The position numbers and the translations under genes were made by a program. A DNA stretch of 64,000 nucleotides, from NCBI RefSeq assembly GCF_013113835.1, contig NZ_VTYQ01000003.1, forward strand, positions 558,001-622,000. The letters are read 5' to 3'. The stretch is from Vibrio sp. RE88. Its GTDB lineage: Bacteria; Pseudomonadota; Gammaproteobacteria; Enterobacterales; Vibrionaceae. Positions 33,904 to 43,331 of the stretch are shown piece after piece; positions within the stretch are counted from its first letter, which is position 1; each line of letters opens with the position of its first letter. Under the pieces are notes generated by a model, which was not told the DNA's origin, did not search any database, and saw only the letters and a program-made list of their open reading frames with translations.

Positions 33904-34446
33904 ATGAAAAAGCACAAACCCAGCGGCTTTACGCTGATCGAACTGGTGGTCGTGATTGTTATTCTTGGCGTGCTTGCCGTCACCGCCGCCCCCAGATTTT
34001 TAAATTACCAACGTGATGCTCATGTTTCGAGGGCCGATGCTGCGTTTGCCAGTTTTGCCAATGCCATTCAGCTCTATCAAGCGAAATGGCTGACAGAAGG
34101 TGAACCTACCAGTCATGTCGATTATGGGATTGAAGATATATACCCTTCTGCACTGGGCTTCCCTATGTCAGTTAATCATGCGCCTTCTGATCCCGCTTTA
34201 GGACCTATCCAAGGAGAAGATTGTGTCGCAATGTGGAATGCACTGATGCAGGTGGATTTAACCATCAGGCCACTGACTTCCACCATATTGCCTTCTGATA
34301 CCGATATTGTCGCTTGGTATACCGCCAACAATGAGTGTACGTATTACTACACCAGCGGCTATGACGAAGATGAAGAGTTCCCGATGTTGCGCTACTCTCC
34401 CTTAACCGGAGTCATTGAGAAGGCGATCGGAAGAAATAACGCCTAG
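33904..34446 (+). CDS. orphan type IV pilin-like / pseudopilin protein
   Basis: 180 aa. Type III leader and methylation site 'GFTLIELVVVIVILGVLAVTAAPRF' (residues 8-32; PilD cleavage after Gly8, Glu at mature position 5). The rest is globular with two Cys (in 'GEDCVAMW' and 'NNECTYYY') that could form the pilin D-loop disulfide. It resembles MSHA- or GspG-like minor pilins, but no other pilus or secretion gene is nearby, so it is a single gene. Confidence 0.85.
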   Translation: MKKHKPSGFTLIELVVVIVILGVLAVTAAPRFLNYQRDAHVSRADAAFASFANAIQLYQAKWLTEGEPTSHVDYGIEDIYPSALGFPMSVNHAPSDPALGPIQGEDCVAMWNALMQVDLTIRPLTSTILPSDTDIVAWYTANNECTYYYTSGYDEDEEFPMLRYSPLTGVIEKAIGRNNA

Positions 34447-34449
34447 TTG

Positions 34450-34479
34450 TTAGACATCTCGTAACGAAGTCTCTAAAAT
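34450..34479 (+). promoter_or_regulatory. possible dusC promoter
   Basis: TTAGAC (34450-34455), 18-bp spacer, TAAAAT (34474-34479). A start near 34486 would fall inside the 5' arm of the terminator hairpin. Prediction by eye. Confidence 0.4.
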
Positions 34480-34480
34480 C

Positions 34481-34507
34481 ACGCCTCCTAATTCGGAGGC
34501 GTTTTTT
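34481..34507 (+). terminator. terminator of the pilin gene that contains the dusC ribosome binding site
   Basis: Stem ACGCCTCC / GGAGGCGT with loop TAATTC and a run of six T; the dusC ATG follows at 34508. The GGAGG (34495-34499) in the 3' arm is 8 bases from that ATG and is the only Shine-Dalgarno candidate. Confidence 0.88.
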
Positions 34508-35461
34508 ATGCGAGTTGTTCTGGGCCCTATGGAGGGCGTTTTAGACCATTTGATGCGAGAGATATTAACTGACATCAACGACTATGATCTGTGTGTCACG
34601 GAATTCGTTCGCGTGGTCGATCAGTTATTGCCAGAACACGTATTCTATCGCCTCTGCCCAGAGCTAAAACAAGGCTCACACACCAAATCCGGTGTGCCCG
34701 TTCATATCCAGCTGTTAGGACAAGACCCACATTGGATGGCCGAAAATGCGGTTCGCGCTGCCGAGCTTGGGGCCAAAGGCGTTGATATCAACTTCGGCTG
34801 CCCAGCAAAGCTAGTAAACAAAAGTAAAGGCGGTGCTGCACTACTCCAACACCCTGAGCTTATTCATCGCGTGGTCAAATCGTGTCGTGAAGCCGTACCA
34901 GAAGGCACGCCACTCACGGCCAAAATTCGCCTTGGTTGGGATAACCCAGAAGATTGTTTCGAGATAGTAGATGCGATTCAAAGCGCTGGAGCAGACGAAC
35001 TCACGGTCCATGCGCGGACAAAAACGGGTGGGTATAAGGCCAGCGAAATTAAATGGGACTACATCAACCAGATTCGTCAACGCTTTACTATTCCATTAAT
35101 CGCCAATGGTGAGATTTGGAACTACGAAGATGGCCAAGCCTGTATCGAAACCACGGGTGTCGACTCTTTAATGGTATGCCGTGGCGCATTCAATGTGCCT
35201 AACTTAGGCAATGTGGTTAAGCACAACCATACCGTGATGCCTTGGACAGAAGTGGTCAAACTGCTGCTGCTTTACTCGCAGTACGAAATGAAAGGCGATA
35301 AAGGCCTCTACTACCCGAACCGCGTCAAACAATGGTTCTCCTACTTACGACACGAGTACCCTGAAGCCAACGAACTCTTTCGTGAAATTCGTACCTTTAA
35401 CAAGGCTGAACCAATCGTAGAACGTATTAAGGAATACCAAACTCAGTTATGTGTGGCCTAA
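34508..35461 (+). CDS. dusC: tRNA-dihydrouridine(16) synthase DusC
   Basis: 317 aa FMN-dependent enzyme that reduces U16 of tRNA. N-terminus 'MRVVLGPMEGVLDHLMREIL' matches E. coli DusC, fixing the start. Catalytic Cys in 'NFGCPAKLVNKSKGG', FMN/phosphate motif 'ANGEIWNYEDG'. The start lies directly after the pilin gene's terminator. The stop codon overlaps the convergent diguanylate cyclase stop by 4 bases. Confidence 0.95.
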   Translation: MRVVLGPMEGVLDHLMREILTDINDYDLCVTEFVRVVDQLLPEHVFYRLCPELKQGSHTKSGVPVHIQLLGQDPHWMAENAVRAAELGAKGVDINFGCPAKLVNKSKGGAALLQHPELIHRVVKSCREAVPEGTPLTAKIRLGWDNPEDCFEIVDAIQSAGADELTVHARTKTGGYKASEIKWDYINQIRQRFTIPLIANGEIWNYEDGQACIETTGVDSLMVCRGAFNVPNLGNVVKHNHTVMPWTEVVKLLLLYSQYEMKGDKGLYYPNRVKQWFSYLRHEYPEANELFREIRTFNKAEPIVERIKEYQTQLCVA

Positions 35462-36924
35462 AACACTAACCTGTTTTTACCACTGTTTTTGGCCTCATAA
35501 AGCTTTTCGTCAGCGGCTTTGAATAGACGTTCAAAGTCGCTGTTTTCTTCAGATCTGACTATCTCGACTCCCCCCGAGACCGTGAATCCCCCCTCGACAA
35601 CATTTGCAGAATATCGACTGATCGCTTCGCGGACACGCTCCATCGTCATGCGCATCTTTTCAACATCTCGACCACGAAGATAAACCACGAATTCTTCGCC
35701 ACCAAACCGTGCTACAGCATCACTGTCGCGAATATTTTTTTCAATTTGCTCCGCCATAAAACAGATCGCATCGTCACCGACATCATGGCCATAAGCGTCA
35801 TTGATCGATTTAAAGTTATCAATATCCAGCACAGAAAGCGCAAGATACTCACTATGAGTTGTGTTTCTAAGGAAGGCTTCCATTCCACGTCGGTTAAGCA
35901 GCCCCGTCATTGGATCCCTCGCCGCGAGATCTCTGAAGTAACTTCTTTCAACATGCGTATTCACATAGAACAGTATGGTAACGAGCAGTATGTATAAGCA
36001 AAGCGTCACCACTAAGCTGTACTTCTCGAACAAAAAAAAGTTCTGAATTTCAGCTGGCATGTCGAGTTCGTAGTAAAGCATATGGTTGGAAACAATACCG
36101 TTCATACCCAACACGTACTCTCTGACCGCCTTGTCCGTTGGACGAGAATTATGGACATTAATCAAGTGAATGGCACTGGCCAGCTTAGACTCAGATTCAA
36201 GCAATTGATTAACGTCTACTTGGAGTGTCAGCACACCTTCTTGCTCAGTCGAACTATAAACAGGAGCACTTAAATTCAAAAGCTTGAGCTCGGGCATGCT
36301 CAGTGTTTCTGGGCCATAAATCGCAATAAAATCTTTACGACTACCTGGCTCTCGAAACAAACCTCTCGCTCGTATCAAAGCGTTATCCAATAAAGGCTTG
36401 GTGATCCTTTTAGCGAGCGTATCTGGAGAAGACATGATGAATCCGTCGAAATCGACGTAGTGGATACCAAACAAAAAGGCATCAATATCGTGTAGGAACG
36501 ACAGTAATGGAGCCATGGAAACATGGTCGGTCACATCTTGATACAGCGCACTTTCTTGCTGACACAAAGATTTGTCCCCCACCAGCATATAACTGATGTC
36601 GACTGAGGGAATGTCGAGCGTTTTGTTCTCAGCCAAAAGGAGGGCATCAATCGGCCACATTTTACATAAGCCGTCTTCGATCTTCCTGTTGTGCTCCAGT
36701 AAAAGGCCAGTACCTGACTTGTAGTAATTACTGAAGCTGTAATCCAGCGCAGTAACCACTTTTGTTGCCCGTTCAAGAGAAGTTTCGATGCGCTGATATT
36801 CATCATCAATATCGCGATTGACCGCATCTAGGTAGTTTTTTACCGTGAGAGCAAGCAGTATGCTGGCGATCGCTGCGGGAACAAAGATAACAAACTTAAG
36901 ACTGAAATGCCCTTTCACCTTCAT
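35458..36924 (-). CDS. membrane diguanylate cyclase with periplasmic sensor domain
   Basis: 488 aa. Membrane segments at about 9-27 and 325-345 enclose a ~295-residue periplasmic region similar to CSS-motif/Cache sensors. GGDEF domain (about 350-488) with active-site 'RFGGEEF', and inhibitory RxxD site 'RDSD' five residues before it, so it should make c-di-GMP from GTP with product inhibition. 'DPMTGLLNRRGMEAFL' marks the domain start. Single gene; target pathway unknown. Confidence 0.92.
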   Translation of the reverse strand: MKVKGHFSLKFVIFVPAAIASILLALTVKNYLDAVNRDIDDEYQRIETSLERATKVVTALDYSFSNYYKSGTGLLLEHNRKIEDGLCKMWPIDALLLAENKTLDIPSVDISYMLVGDKSLCQQESALYQDVTDHVSMAPLLSFLHDIDAFLFGIHYVDFDGFIMSSPDTLAKRITKPLLDNALIRARGLFREPGSRKDFIAIYGPETLSMPELKLLNLSAPVYSSTEQEGVLTLQVDVNQLLESESKLASAIHLINVHNSRPTDKAVREYVLGMNGIVSNHMLYYELDMPAEIQNFFLFEKYSLVVTLCLYILLVTILFYVNTHVERSYFRDLAARDPMTGLLNRRGMEAFLRNTTHSEYLALSVLDIDNFKSINDAYGHDVGDDAICFMAEQIEKNIRDSDAVARFGGEEFVVYLRGRDVEKMRMTMERVREAISRYSANVVEGGFTVSGGVEIVRSEENSDFERLFKAADEKLYEAKNSGKNRLVF

Positions 36925-37047
36925 TAGGGGGAATGCCTTGCAAATTAATAAAGCCCATTCATAGGATAATCTACAAAATGGGCTTTAGATAGAAACTTGT
37001 TAGAACTCAAAGCAATAAGGTTAAGATATCGTTAAGTTTCCCACTTA

Positions 37048-37842
37048 TCAGTTAAGGAGAAGGCTGTCGTCCGCCAGCTCCTCCCCTCTCACTTTGGAGA
37101 ACATTTCTAATAAATCTGGCACTTGCATATTCGCTCTTTGCTCACCTGCCACATCAAGCACAATTTCTCCCTGATGGAGCATTACGGTACGATCACCACA
37201 CGCCAGCGCATCCTTCATTGAGTGCGTCACCATCATCACGGTCAGATTAAACTCAGTCACAATTTTCTTCGTCAAATCAATAATAAATGCCGCCATTCTT
37301 GGATCAAGCGCCGCAGTATGTTCATCGAGCAGTAGCAGTTTGCTATCAGACAGCGTTGCCATCACTAGACTTACCGCCTGACGCTGACCACCTGAGAGCA
37401 AGCCGATGTTGTCACCCAAACGGTCTTCCAGACCTAGCCCAAGAATGCTGATGCGCTCTTGAAACAATTTACGACGCTTATTGGATAAAGACAGGCTCCA
37501 GCCACGCTTTTTACCCCGCATATAAGCTAAAGCCATGTTTTCTTCTATCGTGAGATCACCACAGGTTCCCGCCAGTGGATCCTGAAACACTCGGGCACAT
37601 TGGCGCGCTCTTTGATCGACGGTTTGCCGAGTGACATCCAGTTCATTGATGACAACTCGCCCTCCCACCATTGGCGTTTCACCCGTCACAGCGCCTAACA
37701 AGGTTGACTTACCGGCACCATTAGAACCAATAACTGTCAAAAATTGGTGTTCAGGGACTTCCAGAGAAACGCCTCTGAGTGCTGGGTTTTCAAGGATGGT
37801 TCCAGGATTAAAAGTTACTTGGATATTCTCAAGCTGAATCAT
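37048..37842 (-). CDS. ABC importer ATP-binding subunit (DUF534/TrpX system)
   Basis: 264 aa. Walker A 'GSNGAGKST', Q-loop, signature 'LLSGGQRQAV', Walker B 'LLLLDEHTAALDP', switch 'VTHSMKDALACGDR'. ATG overlaps the permease stop by 4 bases (ATGA). It is the cytoplasmic motor for the downstream-numbered permease and binding protein. Related systems in Firmicutes take up tryptophan; the substrate here is not known. Confidence 0.92.
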   Translation of the reverse strand: MIQLENIQVTFNPGTILENPALRGVSLEVPEHQFLTVIGSNGAGKSTLLGAVTGETPMVGGRVVINELDVTRQTVDQRARQCARVFQDPLAGTCGDLTIEENMALAYMRGKKRGWSLSLSNKRRKLFQERISILGLGLEDRLGDNIGLLSGGQRQAVSLVMATLSDSKLLLLDEHTAALDPRMAAFIIDLTKKIVTEFNLTVMMVTHSMKDALACGDRTVMLHQGEIVLDVAGEQRANMQVPDLLEMFSKVRGEELADDSLLLN

Positions 37843-38783
37843 GCCACATCTCCTGATTTTTCAACCTGCTTAGATACCACTTTGCTCTGAGCAGGCGAAC
37901 TAGGCTTTTTTGATTTGAGGTTTCCTTTTAGCTTCGGCGCAATCAGTGCAATCGCCACCAGAACCGCTGTAACCAAGTTAAGATCAGAGGCTTGTAGACC
38001 AAACATTCCTGTACTGAGTGCAAATGCCACAGCGAGTCGGTACAGCACAGAACCAACGATGACAGCCAAAACGGCCACCCATATCTTTCGTCCTGGAATC
38101 AGCGTCTGCCCTAAGATAACCGCGGCCAGACCTACAACAATCGTACCCACTCCAGAAGTCACATCTGCAAAGCTGTTAGTCTGGGCAAATAGAGCACCAG
38201 CAAAACCAACAAAGCCATTCGACAGAGCAAGGCCAAAATACGTGTAAAAGGACGTGCTGCCACCTTGCGCTGACACCATACGTGCATTAACACCCGTTGC
38301 ACGTAAACCTAGGCCAAAGTCGCTGTTAAGCAACCTAACGACAAACCATGCCGAAACAAGCACCAGTATCCCGACCAACAATGGTCGCATTAGCATAGGA
38401 TCACCAATCGCCTCAAATGGCGTCAGAATCGTTTCCTCCCCCAGCAAGGCTATATTCGGGCGACCCATAATGCGAATGTTGATCGAAAATGCAGCGATCA
38501 TGGTAAGAATGGAGGCAAGAAGGTGAAGGATCCCACATCGAACGGCGAGAAAAGCCGTCACCCAACCAGTTGCCGCTCCCGCTAAAATAGCCATTGCGGT
38601 TGCAACCCAAGGGTTGATACCCGCGACGATTGCCGTTGCGGCCACGGCGGCTCCCATAGGGAAACTGCCGTCAACACTGAGATCGGGAAAGTCCAATACC
38701 CGAAAAGTCAGGTAAACGCCCAATGCCACTAACCCGTAAAGCAGGCCAATCTCAAGCGCACCAAAAAAAGCAAAAGCAGACAT
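37839..38783 (-). CDS. ABC importer permease (BPD_transp_2 type)
   Basis: 314 aa, about 9 hydrophobic segments; 'GLVALGVYLTFRVLDFPDLSVDGSF' near the N-terminus is the hallmark of permeases that pair with DUF534 binding proteins. The C-terminus is a short Lys/Ser-rich tail. Separated from the binding protein gene by 56 bp with a hairpin. Confidence 0.92.
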   Translation of the reverse strand: MSAFAFFGALEIGLLYGLVALGVYLTFRVLDFPDLSVDGSFPMGAAVAATAIVAGINPWVATAMAILAGAATGWVTAFLAVRCGILHLLASILTMIAAFSINIRIMGRPNIALLGEETILTPFEAIGDPMLMRPLLVGILVLVSAWFVVRLLNSDFGLGLRATGVNARMVSAQGGSTSFYTYFGLALSNGFVGFAGALFAQTNSFADVTSGVGTIVVGLAAVILGQTLIPGRKIWVAVLAVIVGSVLYRLAVAFALSTGMFGLQASDLNLVTAVLVAIALIAPKLKGNLKSKKPSSPAQSKVVSKQVEKSGDVA

Positions 38784-38810
38784 AACAACTCCCTTTTCTG
38801 CCTTAAATAA

Positions 38811-38831
38811 GAGAACGCATAACGCGTTCTC
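38811..38831 (-). terminator. hairpin between binding-protein and permease genes
   Basis: Stem GAGAACGC / GCGTTCTC with a 5-base loop; minus-strand tail TTATTTAAGG. A partial terminator or 3' stabiliser that would keep the binding protein in excess over the membrane subunits. Confidence 0.6.
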
Positions 38832-38839
38832 CTTTTGGG

Positions 38840-39805
38840 TTACTTAACGCTCGTTGCGCGATCAAGTACTGATGCTGGAATCGTCACACCCAGCTTTTTC
38901 GCCGCTGTCACATTGATGACTAAGTCAGACCCTTTAGCGACTTTCACATCCAATGAGCCTGGCGCTGAACCTTCAAGAATCGCCGCTACATAGTCTGCGG
39001 TTTGAACACCAACTTGATAGTAATCAAAGCCTAAGCTAGCAATTGCACCCTTCTCAACATACGAAGTCGCACCACCCAGAACAGGTGTTTTGGCCTGATT
39101 CGCCGCCACAATCATACCTTCAATCGCACTGGCAACGGTGTTATCCGTCGGTGCGTAAATCACATCAGACTTCTCCGCAATTGCCTGAGTCGCTGACTGA
39201 ACATCAGCACTCTTTAGCGCTGTGGCTTCAACCACTTCAATACCTTGCGCTTTCGCACTTTGTTTTAGTAGCTCCACCAAAGTGACAGCATTCGCTTCAC
39301 CTGGGTTAAACACAACACCGATGGATTTCACATCTGGCATGATTTCTTTAATCAGTTCAACGTGTTGGCTTACTGGAGAAAGGTCAGACAAACCCGTCAC
39401 ATTCTTTCCCGGTTTCTCCATGCTTTTAACCAGTTTAGCGCCTACCGGATCCGTTACGGCCGTGAACACAACAGGAATTGAACGCGTTGCGGAGACCAAT
39501 GCTTGAGCGGTCGGAGTAGCTATACCTACCAGGACATCAGGCTTTTCACCGACAAATTGACGAGCAATCTGCACGGCAATCGCGGGGTTACCTTGAGCCG
39601 TTTTGTAGTCAAACTCGAGATTTTTTCCCTGTTCATAGCCCTTTGATTTCAGGCCATCAATCAGCCCCTGACGAGTGGCATCCAATGCCGGGTGTTCAAC
39701 GATCTGCGATACAGCGACTTTGGCTGTTTTCGCCATGATGCTTGTTGATGACAGTAGTGCTGCTCCTGCCAATACAGCGGTAGCAATAACTTTTCCTGCT
39801 TTCAT
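38840..39805 (-). CDS. ABC importer periplasmic substrate-binding protein (DUF534 family)
   Basis: 321 aa. Signal peptide residues 1-25 (ends 'SIMAK'), no lipobox, so a soluble periplasmic protein. ABC_sub_bind (DUF534) fold with two lobes: 'VAVSQIVEHPALDATRQGL' and 'YAPTDNTVASAIEGM'. Annotated relatives include TrpX of streptococci. First gene of the operon, preceded by a perfect palindrome that could be an operator. Confidence 0.92.
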   Translation of the reverse strand: MKAGKVIATAVLAGAALLSSTSIMAKTAKVAVSQIVEHPALDATRQGLIDGLKSKGYEQGKNLEFDYKTAQGNPAIAVQIARQFVGEKPDVLVGIATPTAQALVSATRSIPVVFTAVTDPVGAKLVKSMEKPGKNVTGLSDLSPVSQHVELIKEIMPDVKSIGVVFNPGEANAVTLVELLKQSAKAQGIEVVEATALKSADVQSATQAIAEKSDVIYAPTDNTVASAIEGMIVAANQAKTPVLGGATSYVEKGAIASLGFDYYQVGVQTADYVAAILEGSAPGSLDVKVAKGSDLVINVTAAKKLGVTIPASVLDRATSVK

Positions 39806-39878
39806 CTCAACTCCTTGATTACAGCATTATTGATGTGATGTTGTGTGCGGTTGGTGTTTATATATTTATTGATTGAGT

Positions 39879-39895
39879 TGCACATTTTCTGTGCA
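39879..39895. promoter_or_regulatory. operator-like palindrome upstream of the ABC importer
   Basis: TGCACATTTTCTGTGCA: 6-bp perfect arms with a 5-bp spacer, 74 bp upstream of the binding-protein start, in an AT-rich promoter region. The cognate regulator is not recognised; it does not match TrpR or TyrR boxes. Confidence 0.5.
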
Positions 39896-39978
39896 CATCA
39901 TTCATTATTACCAATAACTTAGAAAAATTGGAAGGGAGATTTAACAATAAATCAACAAATTTAGAGGTGTGTATACGG

Positions 39979-41175
39979 CTAATTTTTAATCGCCTGAATC
40001 AAGATGTTTCTCGGCGTGATGTTTTTGGCACAAAAAGCTTCAATAGATACCTGATAACCATGCTCTGCAAGATACAACGCCTTATCAAGTACCAGCCACA
40101 TTTCTAGGCTGCGACGGAACTGCTGCTGAACAAGACTAAGTCGCTCCATTTGCCAATAACGTTGTTCGCCTTTCGCTTCAAACTCCGCAAACGACACATT
40201 CGTTGGTAAATCCAGCTGTTTCTGATCGGCCGCCCATCGACAAAACGCGCCAAATCCATCGGCCAATAAAGACTTTTTAACGCTTGGTACGGGTATGTAA
40301 TCTTGATGACCACCAGCCTCTCTCAATAGCAGGTCCAACCCTAGGCGGTAGCTCATTTCGAGAAAGCGATGCCGTTTAACTCGCTCACCACCTGTGACGG
40401 TTTCCTGAAGCGGTATACGCAGCTCTGCCTTTGTGAGTTTAAGCGCTGACGAGTGAGCTGGTTTGGACAAAGGACGGTATTGATCCTGTTGGATTAGGTG
40501 GTAACAACAAGGCGAGATACTTAAAGCTGGCAACCCTATCGATGCCGCCTTTTCAATCAGAGAAACATGCAAATCACCACATGCGTGTAAAGCAACCGCG
40601 TGTTGTTTAGGGTTGAGTGCTTGCATGGCGTCAGCAGACAGCGCATCTCCTTGAACAAACATCATGGGTAAATTCTGTTTATCCGCTTCCTGTTGTCCCG
40701 AGTCACACAACATTTGTTGAAATTCGAAACTGGTCACTGGCTGCTGGCTTTGGCTGGCAAGTATACGGCCCAAAAAACCTTTACCTGAGCACCATTCAAG
40801 CCATTCACTGCCTTGATGAGAGCGTAACGCCGCTTCCCCCATCGACACAATCTGTTCAAGCTTTCTGCCCGGAACCCCAGCTTCTAGACCTCGTTCCAAT
40901 TGCAAACCGTGTAAAGTAGAACTGGTGAGTTCCGTAAGATGATGAGCCATAGATAGCTCTGGGATAAATTGCTCAAGAGCTTTACTGAGTTGCTCGGGGG
41001 CTGATTTCAACTCTTCAATGTCTTGAGGGCGAAGCTCTGCCAGCCATAGACATAGCTGCGGGTGCTCAACTCGCCAAGGTAATTGACTATCAAAGCTAGA
41101 AAAAAAGGGCTCAAAGCGCCAAAATTTCTGATGAGATAAGAGAAATGAATCGAGTTGTTGAAATGTGTCTTGCAT
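39979..41175 (-). CDS. methyltransferase-like protein (Methyltransf_32 type)
   Basis: 398 aa. A likely SAM-binding motif 'WLEWCSGKGFLGRILA' (about 137-152) and 'ALHACGDLHVSLIEKA' (about 198-213), then 'SISPCCYHLI'. These resemble the class that includes glutathione S-transferase C-terminal-like and tRNA methyltransferase-like proteins; the substrate is unknown. ATG at 41175 has AGGGGG 5 bases upstream, so is preferred over 41190. Lies 54 bp after cysB in the same direction. Confidence 0.8.
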   Translation of the reverse strand: MQDTFQQLDSFLLSHQKFWRFEPFFSSFDSQLPWRVEHPQLCLWLAELRPQDIEELKSAPEQLSKALEQFIPELSMAHHLTELTSSTLHGLQLERGLEAGVPGRKLEQIVSMGEAALRSHQGSEWLEWCSGKGFLGRILASQSQQPVTSFEFQQMLCDSGQQEADKQNLPMMFVQGDALSADAMQALNPKQHAVALHACGDLHVSLIEKAASIGLPALSISPCCYHLIQQDQYRPLSKPAHSSALKLTKAELRIPLQETVTGGERVKRHRFLEMSYRLGLDLLLREAGGHQDYIPVPSVKKSLLADGFGAFCRWAADQKQLDLPTNVSFAEFEAKGEQRYWQMERLSLVQQQFRRSLEMWLVLDKALYLAEHGYQVSIEAFCAKNITPRNILIQAIKN

Positions 41176-41229
41176 GCTTCCCCCTGACAACTGTTTATTC
41201 TAGAGGGAAGCAAGGTGAGAAGAAAGTTT

Positions 41230-42222
<993 letters not shown>

Positions 42223-42500
42223 TTACTCGACGCCCCATTCTGAGCAAATATAGTTTATAATATTTAGTTATAACGCCTCTTGATTGAAATTGATAGCACA
42301 ATTGGCTATTTGGGTACTTTATAAAGAGTAATTTCTGATTTAGATGACTTTTTTGTAAGCAATAACTCAAAAATTACCCATAGATCAGAGTTTTCGTTAA
42401 TAATTAGGCATGAAAACGTAATAATACAAAATAGGTGCAGTGGTTCTTAAGAATCGTGTATCCTTACTCGCTAGCCAACAAAACATAAGATACGGAATTT

Positions 42501-43265
42501 ATGAATATTGGGTTAATCATAGCTTTAGTTGCCATCTTACTGGTGTTAGTGCTTGGCTATAACATCATGCTCCAGTACAAAGTAAAAGTTGAAACTGCCA
42601 GAAAGCAGGAAGGTGCCAGATACCTCGCAATCATTGATGCGACAGAGGAGCTGATTGGCCATGCGCACCACATGCCGTACAGCAAAGAACTACTAGTTTG
42701 TCTGAATACTCGAATTCTTGATGCTGTCGAAAGCATGTTTGAGTTGGATCCTAAGAATAAGCAACTGGAGCAACGTGTTGAGCACGTTAAGCAGCAAATC
42801 CAGCAGTTAAAAGATGACAAGAAAGGTGGCGAGAGCACCCCGTTCAAAACACCAAGCAGTGACAAGCAAGCGATCGTGATGCTGAAACTAGTAAAGCGCT
42901 TACGTGACACTATTCGCAGCGAACATAATAAAGGCCGATTTGAGACCCAAGCTTATGTTGCTGAAAACGCTCGCCTTGAAACCATTCAAATTCGTATTAA
43001 CATCGAGAACGTAATTAAACGTGCTAATGACGCGATTGTTCGTGGTCAACCTGGCACTGCGATTCAGCTATTACGTAAAGGTCTCGATGCATTGAGTAAT
43101 AAAAACGATAACTACTCGAATCAAGCCAGAGAAAAGCTTCAAGAAATGTACGATGACCTAGAGCAGAAACGCCAATCTAAAAATGCAGAAGAGCTTCATC
43201 AGATTGAAGAAGACCAACGCAAAAATGATATGGACGAGCTCTTTGGCGAAAAGAAAAAATGGTAA
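42501..43265 (+). CDS. membrane-anchored coiled-coil protein of unknown function
   Basis: 254 aa. One N-terminal membrane segment (about 4-22, 'GLIIALVAILLVLVLGYNI') followed by a basic stretch, so the rest should be cytoplasmic. Predicted coiled coils at about 85-112 and 190-245, with many Lys, Glu and Gln; ends 'DELFGEKKKW'. No catalytic motif. Divergent from cysB and ended by a terminator that abuts miaE. I do not recognise a function. Confidence 0.82.
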   Translation: MNIGLIIALVAILLVLVLGYNIMLQYKVKVETARKQEGARYLAIIDATEELIGHAHHMPYSKELLVCLNTRILDAVESMFELDPKNKQLEQRVEHVKQQIQQLKDDKKGGESTPFKTPSSDKQAIVMLKLVKRLRDTIRSEHNKGRFETQAYVAENARLETIQIRINIENVIKRANDAIVRGQPGTAIQLLRKGLDALSNKNDNYSNQAREKLQEMYDDLEQKRQSKNAEELHQIEEDQRKNDMDELFGEKKKW

Positions 43266-43288
43266 TATAATCCACTCAGTCCATTTCC

Positions 43289-43312
43289 AAAAGGTCGCTT
43301 ATGCGGCCTTTT
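43289..43312 (+). terminator. terminator before miaE
   Basis: Stem AAGGTCGC / GCGGCCTT (one G-U pair), loop TTAT, tail TTTTCTATTTATT. The miaE ATG is only 20 bases further on. Confidence 0.75.
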
Positions 43313-43331
43313 CTATTTATTGAATAACATC

